Assembly (NCBI GenBank): GCA_964457935.1
Contig: CAYWFC010000025.1
Coordinates: 1 to 13,925 of the forward strand
Length of the DNA stretch: 13,925 nt
Reading direction: 5' to 3'
Origin: STF1-107 sp964457935
Lineage (GTDB): Bacteria; Bacillota; Clostridia; Christensenellales; UBA1242
Part shown: positions 1-5,593 of the stretch, in pieces
Layout of the letters: every line of letters starts with the position of its first letter
Numbering within the stretch: position 1 is the stretch's first letter
Translations under genes and position numbers: made by a program
The notes under the pieces: model-generated
What the model was told of the DNA's origin: nothing
The model's database searches: none
What the model saw: only the letters and a program-made list of their open reading frames with translations

Positions 1-1
1 T

Positions 2-1753
2 TGGACTGGTAGCAATACCACTACCGCTTCTGGCGTAGTGAACACTCAGTACTTCGATAGTTACGTGTCCAAAGTCAGCAGTTTCGTCACTACCCCAGCC
101 CAAAATCCGGGCGCTATCGCAGGCTACAAAAATGACCTAGTAAATAACGTCCTAGTGATATACAATGATGTCACTACTGGCAAACAGAGTTATACCTCTA
201 GCACACTGAGCATATCTGCTAATACTTACACTAAGATATCTGTCAGCGTGCAGACCCAGCTAGTCACTGCTACTGGTGGCGCATCTGTCGCATTAAAGTC
301 CAATGGCATAGTGATAGCACAGTTTGACGACATCAGCACTCATGGCACTTGGGTAGATTACACATTCTACATCTACTCTGCCCAGTACGCACTCGACCTT
401 AGCGTAGAGTTGGCACTCGGCAATGGCACCAATGCCCCTGTAGGCTATGCTTTCTTCGACAATGTCCTGAAAGACAGCCCAGTGGCTATCACTACTCTAG
501 ACGGCATCACTGCTGATGACCACAATGCAGTAGTCGACCTGTCAGACACACTCATCACTGGCACTAAGAAAGGCAATTACTACACCAGCAGTCTGTACAC
601 CGGCTCTACCCTGTCCGGCTCAAATGACGTAAACTACGGCATCATAGATACATCCGAAGATATGTCATTCGTACCTAGTGATATAGACCTGCCTACTAGC
701 ACCAAACTACTCACTATATTCAGCACACTAGACACCCACACTACCCTGACATCAAAGTTGGCTTATGACCTGACCGAGAACGGCTACTACAAACTGTCAT
801 TCAAAGTCTTGACCTATAGTCTGGCGCAGTACGACTCAGATAATGTCAAGAAAGATGATAATAACAAAGTCATCCCTTACGGCGTCAAACTCGGCTTGTC
901 AAACTTTGAAGACGAATTGACCGCCATCGACACCCATGGCGTGTGGAAAGAGTACGCCCTGTACATCAACCCTACTAGCGCCACTTCTTCATCGTTCGTG
1001 CTCAGCCTAGGCGACGAGGACGCACTCACTGCAGGCTCTGTGTATATCACTAGCCCAGTATTGACTACTTTCGACACCCAGTCAGCATACGACGAAGATA
1101 TGTCAGCATTCGGCTCAGCACACACCACTGACAACGTGCTCGAGATTACTTCTCCTGTGGTAGAAGAAGACGAAGACGACACCACCACAGACGACGAGGA
1201 TAGCGCAGATATTAATTGGTACATCATCCCTAGCCTTATCACTGCAGTCGCTATCATCATAGCATTGGTGGGCACATTCGTTAGAAAATTCAAGTTCAAG
1301 AAGCGCTCAAAAGCCAAAACTTCATCTTACGATAGAGATTTGACAGTATTGAGACAAATGTACCGTAGACAAGCCCTCGCTGAGAGAGATAGCCAAGTCA
1401 AAGCCCTCGAGAGCGAAAAAGCCGACTTGCTGGCAGAGAAAGACACTCACGACACTGAGTACAAGGCTAATCTGGCATCACTGCGTACATTGAAAAATAA
1501 ACGCGACCCTAAACTAAAAGGCGACATCGCTAAACTCGAGAGAACAATGCACTCTCAGACTAAACAAATGTCTCACATCGGCGTGAGAATCAACGAGATA
1601 GATTACGAGCTAAAACGTATCAATAGCGAGACATATCTCACTCAGCTCGAGATACAGATATCTAAACAACGCGACATCACCCCAGATGCCGAAACTAAAA
1701 ATCAAACAGATGTCGAAGACAAAAATCAAACAGATGTCGATGACAAGAACTAA
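2..1753 (+). CDS. Large surface-anchored protein with beta-rich modules, one TM helix and cytoplasmic coiled coil (5' partial)
   Basis: The reading frame is open from base 2 to the TAA at 1751-1753, with no stop before the window edge, so the start lies upstream. A GTG at 38 is only an internal codon. The visible part has two similar Thr/Ser/Asp-rich beta-strand modules, roughly 50-480 and 600-1090. Each carries a matching THGxWxxYxxYI motif (His codons at 341 and 935), which looks like duplicated carbohydrate-binding or jelly-roll folds. An acidic Asp/Glu/Thr linker (about 1160-1210) leads to one hydrophobic helix (about 1217-1290) and a basic stop-transfer stretch (KFKFKKRSK). Then comes a charged helical region of about 110 residues that looks like a coiled coil (about 1330-1670). 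The topology suggests a long extracellular region with a cytoplasmic coiled-coil tail, possibly an adhesin or glycan-binding protein. I do not recognise the family. The last codons are part of a 24-base tandem repeat. Confidence 0.8.
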   Translation, partial: WTGSNTTTASGVVNTQYFDSYVSKVSSFVTTPAQNPGAIAGYKNDLVNNVLVIYNDVTTGKQSYTSSTLSISANTYTKISVSVQTQLVTATGGASVALKSNGIVIAQFDDISTHGTWVDYTFYIYSAQYALDLSVELALGNGTNAPVGYAFFDNVLKDSPVAITTLDGITADDHNAVVDLSDTLITGTKKGNYYTSSLYTGSTLSGSNDVNYGIIDTSEDMSFVPSDIDLPTSTKLLTIFSTLDTHTTLTSKLAYDLTENGYYKLSFKVLTYSLAQYDSDNVKKDDNNKVIPYGVKLGLSNFEDELTAIDTHGVWKEYALYINPTSATSSSFVLSLGDEDALTAGSVYITSPVLTTFDTQSAYDEDMSAFGSAHTTDNVLEITSPVVEEDEDDTTTDDEDSADINWYIIPSLITAVAIIIALVGTFVRKFKFKKRSKAKTSSYDRDLTVLRQMYRRQALAERDSQVKALESEKADLLAEKDTHDTEYKANLASLRTLKNKRDPKLKGDIAKLERTMHSQTKQMSHIGVRINEIDYELKRINSETYLTQLEIQISKQRDITPDAETKNQTDVEDKNQTDVDDKN

Positions 1754-1804
1754 ATAGTTGTCAAAAACAAAAAATAAATAGTTGTCGAAGACAAAAAATA
1801 AAAC
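1697..1804 (+). repeat. 24-base tandem repeat spanning the stop codon of the surface protein gene
   Basis: Four units of 24 bases (1697-1720, 1721-1744, 1745-1768, 1769-1792) and a half unit to 1804. Units 1 and 2 encode the peptide repeat KNQTDV(E/D)D. In units 3 and 4 the CAA (Gln) codon reads TAA, so the gene stops in unit 3 at 1751 and the remaining repeat is untranslated. The shared core is AGTTGTC or AGATGTC followed by GAAGAC or a near variant. Confidence 0.9.
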
Positions 1805-1807
1805 ATT

Positions 1808-1835
1808 AGAGCAGTCATAGCACTGCTCTTTTTTT
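1808..1835 (+). terminator. Rho-independent terminator of the surface protein gene
   Basis: A perfect 8-base stem AGAGCAGT (1808-1815) pairs with ACTGCTCT (1822-1829) across the 6-base loop CATAGC. It is followed by a T tract through 1835. It lies 55 bases after the stop codon, just past the tandem repeat. Confidence 0.9.
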
Positions 1836-1914
1836 GCTATATAATTCATTTTCTTATATTACTTATTTTCTTATATTATTAATTTTGTCATATTATTTAT
1901 TTTGCTATAAAAAA
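1830..1914. repeat. AT-rich 17-base tandem repeat between two terminators
   Basis: Five consecutive 17-base units: 1830-1846, 1847-1863, 1864-1880, 1881-1897 and 1898-1914. The consensus is close to TATTTTGCTATATTATT, and most units differ from it at 2 to 4 positions. The first unit begins in the T tract of the upstream plus-strand terminator. The last unit ends in the A run that forms the U tract of the minus-strand terminator. Confidence 0.8.
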
Positions 1915-1935
1915 GCGGAAGGTCATCCCGCTTTT
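1909..1935 (-). terminator. Rho-independent terminator of the acylation operon
   Basis: Read on the minus strand, AAAAGCGG (1935-1928) pairs with CCGCTTTT (1918-1911) across a 9-base loop and is followed by a run of T to 1909. It lies about 37 bases after the stop of the carrier-protein gene, the last gene of the operon. Confidence 0.85.
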
Positions 1936-1971
1936 GGCAAATATTATAGCTCCTGTATTTTAGCAAATTGA

Positions 1972-2193
1972 TTACTGATAGCTCTCTATCAAACTCCAAA
2001 TAGCCTTTGCGCTATTAAAGTTTTCAGGCAGTAAATCCCCGACATTGATATAGATATCAAAAGCCTCGTTTATCTCCCCTACTATAGTGATGATATCGAA
2101 ACTATCCAAGATATTGTCATCGATCAGTCTAGTTTCGTTTTCAAAGTCTAGGTCAGGCCTAGCGTCATTTAGTATTTCCATTAGTTTTTCCAT
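1972..2193 (-). CDS. Acyl/aminoacyl carrier protein, DltC-like
   Basis: A 73-residue carrier protein of the usual DltC size. The phosphopantetheine attachment site is Ser31 in ILDSFDII, matching the LDSF motif of DltC and related carriers. The following VGEINEAFDIYI segment is the typical second helix. It should carry the acyl group activated by the ligase gene two places upstream and deliver it to the MBOAT at the membrane. The ATG at 2193 was chosen because GGAGA lies 7-8 bases upstream and the product then has family length; an in-frame extension to 2280 would only add residues overlapping the previous gene. It starts 4 bases after the GNAT stop, with the ribosome-binding site inside the end of that gene. 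It is the last gene of the operon. Confidence 0.92.
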   Translation of the reverse strand: MEKLMEILNDARPDLDFENETRLIDDNILDSFDIITIVGEINEAFDIYINVGDLLPENFNSAKAIWSLIESYQ

Positions 2194-2197
2194 TTTT

Positions 2198-2995
2198 TTA
2201 TCTCCTTTTGTATTGACAATTATATCTTCCATCTGGCACGAAGCCAAATTTCTGATGAAATGTAGAAGCAGTCTTGCCATCTACAGTATATAGCAAAATC
2301 TTTTTTATTCCTAGCGATTTGCAGGTAGTTAGGCAAAATTGTTCCAAAACTCCACCTAGCCCATGTCCTTGATAAGACCTGCCTATGGCTATTTTCTGTA
2401 TCCAAGCATTGTTTCCCTGTACGATTAACTGAGTGACACCTGCTACTCTGCCACCTCTGTCCCTCAAGACATACACTGTGTCCATATTGTCTATGATCTC
2501 GTCCTTGCTGAACAAAAGATTGTGCACAGGGTCAAAATTCTCTTCCCATATATCGAACACATAGTCCAAATCCTCTGCTCTCATTTTGTCGATGAGCAGG
2601 TCATTGGAGTAGCATTTTTGCATATCGAAATTATTGTATGCCATTCTCGTGGACGATGAGCAAAATGCAAATCCTAGGTCTATCAGTTTGTTCTCATTTT
2701 TATAGAATTTTTCGTTCTTTTCATTCACGTATGGCAAATCTGTGATAATCGGCTTTTGTGAATAAAAGTCTAGATAATTAAAATCTTCATTCCCATAAAA
2801 ATACACTTTAATTAGTCGGTCATACTCCACTATGATCTGCACAGTATTGTCGTCGGACATATACCCAATCCTAGAGTTTTTTATCAGGTCATTTATCTCA
2901 TTTGGCAATAAATAACAATTAATATTCTTCAATTTCGACTTTTGAGCACCTGCTATTATCTCGTAATACTCATCTATGTCACGAAATTTCATCAT
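2198..2995 (-). CDS. GNAT-family N-acyltransferase within the acylation operon
   Basis: 265 residues. The C-terminal half (about 135-260) is a clear GNAT domain: the IQKIAIGRSYQGHGLGG strand-turn-helix with the acetyl-CoA pyrophosphate loop QGHGLG (209-214), then the motif-B region ASTFHQKFGFVPDGRY (243-258). The first 120 residues are unassigned; a segment near 97-120 (FYKNENKLIDLGF) resembles the end of a GNAT fold, so this may be a two-lobed GNAT with a degenerate first lobe. The enzyme is probably cytosolic and acylates an amine using acyl-CoA. Its place between the ligase and carrier genes suggests it acts on the acyl donor, for example by N-acylating an amino acid before or after activation; that is inference. 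The previous gene stops 3 bases upstream. The second ATG (2992) has better spacing from GGGTGAG than the first. Base composition is very AT-rich: 2881-2940 has 15 G/C in 60. Confidence 0.88.
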   Translation of the reverse strand: MMKFRDIDEYYEIIAGAQKSKLKNINCYLLPNEINDLIKNSRIGYMSDDNTVQIIVEYDRLIKVYFYGNEDFNYLDFYSQKPIITDLPYVNEKNEKFYKNENKLIDLGFAFCSSSTRMAYNNFDMQKCYSNDLLIDKMRAEDLDYVFDIWEENFDPVHNLLFSKDEIIDNMDTVYVLRDRGGRVAGVTQLIVQGNNAWIQKIAIGRSYQGHGLGGVLEQFCLTTCKSLGIKKILLYTVDGKTASTFHQKFGFVPDGRYNCQYKRR

Positions 2996-2998
2996 AAC

Positions 2999-4495
2999 TC
3001 ACCCGATCAAATCCTTTTTCAAAGATTGTCTGTCGATTTTGCCATTAAATAACTTTGGTAGTGCTGGCAAATTAATCAATTTTCTAGGGATCATGAATGA
3101 AGGTAGATTTTCTCTCAAAAATTTGCTAATCTCAGCAGGGGTCGCGCTCCCACTATAATACAAAGTAATCACACTTTTGTTAGTATCATAGACAGTGCAC
3201 GCTTCGTTGACCTGCGGTATAGAGTTTACTAGATAGTCTATTTCGCCTAGTTCCACTCTGTGCCCCATATGCTTGATTTGGTTGTCTTTTCGTCCTACGA
3301 ACATCAGATTGCCGTCTTGAGCCAGATATCCCAAATCTCCAGTTTTGTAGATAATTTGCGGATACATATCGTTGAGAGGATTTTGCACGAAACACTCGCT
3401 AGTCTTTTCTGGGTTTTTGTAGTAGCCCAGCGCGAGACAATTCCCCATGACGCATATTTCGCCCACTTCGCCGACACTAGCCAGCTGGTTGTTCTCGTTT
3501 AGCACGAAGACTTCTCTGTTTCTAAACGCCTTTCCTATAGATGGCGCCGTATCGTATTCTTTTGCATTATCTACCACATAGTAAGTACAGCTCGCAGTTA
3601 TCTCAGTAGGTCCATAATGATTCACAAACAAAGCATCTGGCAACTCTTTTTTCCACATATTGAGATACTTGTGGTCAAAGACCGACCCAGTAAAGAATAC
3701 TTTCTTGACATATTGCGGTTTGATCTCATCAAAGACATTTAATTGACAGCAGAGCGATAGCGCCGCACTCACCCAGCAAATGGTCGTTACCTTATTGTCA
3801 TTCAGATACTGTATCAGCACCTTAGGCGTCAAAAACAATTTTTTAGGTATAAATATAGACTTGCATCCTATCAATAGCGGGATATAGATGTCTCTTATCC
3901 CTGCGATGTAGTCTAGAGGCGCTTGATTGCCGAAAATCTCATCTTTCTGGATATCGAATGTCTCGGCAAACGTCTGGACATAGTCTGCCACTGCCGAATG
4001 ACATGCCACTACCCCCTTTGGGGTGCCAGTAGAGCCCGAAGTAAATAGGACATATAGCGGGTTTTGGTCCAATATCCTATCCTTGCGCGCGTTTATGGTG
4101 TCGAGGTCTACATTATGGGCTATACATTCGTCTATCTTTTTGATAGCGCATGGCACATTCCAGCCCGTCACTCTGTCGAAATTCTCATCGTCAGTGATGA
4201 TGATTTGCGCCTTGGTCAAGTCCAATATGCTCTCCACCTTGCTCTGTGGCATTTCCGAAGAAATAGGGATGTAATAACAATTACTATACGCGATGCCTAG
4301 ATATATCGAAGGTATATGTATGTTCTTGTTCGATATGACTGCGATAGGTTGCTTTTCGGGCGACAGCGCAGATACAAATGACGCTACTGATAGAGTGTTT
4401 TGATATACTTCAGCGAATGAAATCTCCTTGTCCTCGTATTTGTAAGCAATAGACGTGCGATGCTTTGCTTTTTCTAAAATTTGTATAATATTCAT
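2999..4495 (-). CDS. DltA-like AMP-forming acyl/amino acid:carrier-protein ligase with altered substrate pocket
   Basis: 498 residues, close to the length of DltA. It activates a carboxylic acid with ATP and loads it on the carrier protein. Core motifs of the ANL superfamily are intact: P-loop LFTSGSTGTPKG (150-161), NHYGPTE (292-298), YKTGDLGYL (383-391), GRKDNQIKHMGHRVELGEID (401-420) and the C-terminal NGKIDR with the catalytic Lys486. By-eye alignment to B. cereus DltA without gaps through this region puts Ile at position 197, where DltA has the Asp that binds the substrate amino group, and Thr at 269, where DltA has the Cys linked to D-Ala selectivity. The substrate is therefore probably not D-alanine. 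The start is the ATG at 4495, preceded by GGAG at 5 bases; a GTG two codons earlier overlaps that site. It follows the SGNH gene by 9 bases. Confidence 0.9.
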   Translation of the reverse strand: MNIIQILEKAKHRTSIAYKYEDKEISFAEVYQNTLSVASFVSALSPEKQPIAVISNKNIHIPSIYLGIAYSNCYYIPISSEMPQSKVESILDLTKAQIIITDDENFDRVTGWNVPCAIKKIDECIAHNVDLDTINARKDRILDQNPLYVLFTSGSTGTPKGVVACHSAVADYVQTFAETFDIQKDEIFGNQAPLDYIAGIRDIYIPLLIGCKSIFIPKKLFLTPKVLIQYLNDNKVTTICWVSAALSLCCQLNVFDEIKPQYVKKVFFTGSVFDHKYLNMWKKELPDALFVNHYGPTEITASCTYYVVDNAKEYDTAPSIGKAFRNREVFVLNENNQLASVGEVGEICVMGNCLALGYYKNPEKTSECFVQNPLNDMYPQIIYKTGDLGYLAQDGNLMFVGRKDNQIKHMGHRVELGEIDYLVNSIPQVNEACTVYDTNKSVITLYYSGSATPAEISKFLRENLPSFMIPRKLINLPALPKLFNGKIDRQSLKKDLIG

Positions 4496-4504
4496 ATTCA
4501 CTCC

Positions 4505-5593
4505 TTAGTTTTGATAGTCTTCTATCATGCATTGGTAATCAGTATAAAACATATTTTCTTGTACAAATACCCCTTGCTCCATCTGCTCGATGATGTCTTT
4601 TACTATAGGCTCTAGCGCCTTAGCACCCTCTTCGTTGCAGTGATTAGCATTATAGAAATACTTGTTTTCTAGTCTCATGTACTCTTTTCTGATTTTTGAG
4701 AAATTCAAGTACTCTAGATCGTAATGCGTCGCTATGCCCTCGACGTAATTGTCGAAAATCTCTAGATCACTGCCGTAGTCATCAATGACGCAGTACGGAT
4801 AAGGTGGCGAATACAAAAACACTTCTATCCCATTTTCGTTGCACAACCTAAGTATTTTTTCAAAGTACTCAAATTGCACCTCGTCCACGAATTCGTCATC
4901 CCAAAATTCACCATTATGAAAATATGACTGTGGCAAGAGCAATTCAGCATTTTGCGATACGGTATGTGTGCATTTCAAATACCCATTTCCACTATAAATA
5001 GACCATGGTTTGTTTATTCTCTCGCCATTTTCTGTGAATGTGCCCAATTTTTGCTTGATATTAGATATAAATCTGCCATTTGAGAAATTTTCCATATAAT
5101 TCGTAAAATTCAGTAGGTCAAAATCCAGATAATCTAGCGCCAGACCTGTAGCAAACTCTTCCTGATTGTCTCCTGTGAGTATTCTGTAGATTAGGCTGTC
5201 CTCAGTAGTCTCTCCGCGGGTAAAATTAGTAGTCGAGACTTCTAGAAATAATTTACTGATTTCTTTCGTCTTGAATAATTCTACCAAAAGATGATAAGAA
5301 GAATAAAAATTAGCATTCTCATACGCTATATTAAATACATTGGCATCCAGATCTGTAGACAATGTCACAGAGTCGATACCTCTGTATGTACGCGAACTCC
5401 CACAAAACACTATGTCTATATCTTTCGTCTGGCTTTTGGCATCATCCATGATGACCTCGATAGTCGATGCCAATGGCGAAGGTACCAGCACGAAATTCAA
5501 TGCAAGACAGCTCACCAAGCCTAATATTCCGCATAATACAAAACAACATGAATATTTGAAAATCTTATTTTGAAATATCTTAGAAATTTTCAT
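4505..5593 (-). CDS. DltD/AlgX-like SGNH-fold membrane-anchored protein
   Basis: 362 residues. The N-terminus has a basic start and one hydrophobic helix (about 14-38), placing the rest outside the cytoplasm. The SGNH block I is IVFCGSSRTYRG, with the probable nucleophile at Ser67. The C-terminal block is FYNANHCNEEGA, where His318 fits the catalytic His, but residue 315 is Asn instead of the usual Asp of the D-x-x-H motif. In Dlt-type and AlgI-type systems this protein takes the acyl group from the MBOAT and places it on the envelope polymer. The ATG at 5593 was chosen because GGGAGGGGG lies 8 bases upstream and the signal anchor then starts normally; an upstream in-frame ATG at 5629 has no such site. 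It overlaps the end of the MBOAT gene by 14 bases, suggesting coupled translation. Confidence 0.85.
   Translation of the reverse strand: MKISKIFQNKIFKYSCCFVLCGILGLVSCLALNFVLVPSPLASTIEVIMDDAKSQTKDIDIVFCGSSRTYRGIDSVTLSTDLDANVFNIAYENANFYSSYHLLVELFKTKEISKLFLEVSTTNFTRGETTEDSLIYRILTGDNQEEFATGLALDYLDFDLLNFTNYMENFSNGRFISNIKQKLGTFTENGERINKPWSIYSGNGYLKCTHTVSQNAELLLPQSYFHNGEFWDDEFVDEVQFEYFEKILRLCNENGIEVFLYSPPYPYCVIDDYGSDLEIFDNYVEGIATHYDLEYLNFSKIRKEYMRLENKYFYNANHCNEEGAKALEPIVKDIIEQMEQGVFVQENMFYTDYQCMIEDYQN

Noticed and set aside
877..1317. Open frame of 146 codons on the minus strand with long Ser runs
   Set aside because: It lies entirely opposite the surface protein gene, and its Ser/Val runs are the complement of the acidic Asp/Glu/Thr linker; no ribosome-binding site.
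1610..1849. Open frame on the minus strand with repeated FVFDNYL-like peptides
   Set aside because: The periodicity comes from the 24-base repeat read in reverse, and it crosses the plus-strand terminator.
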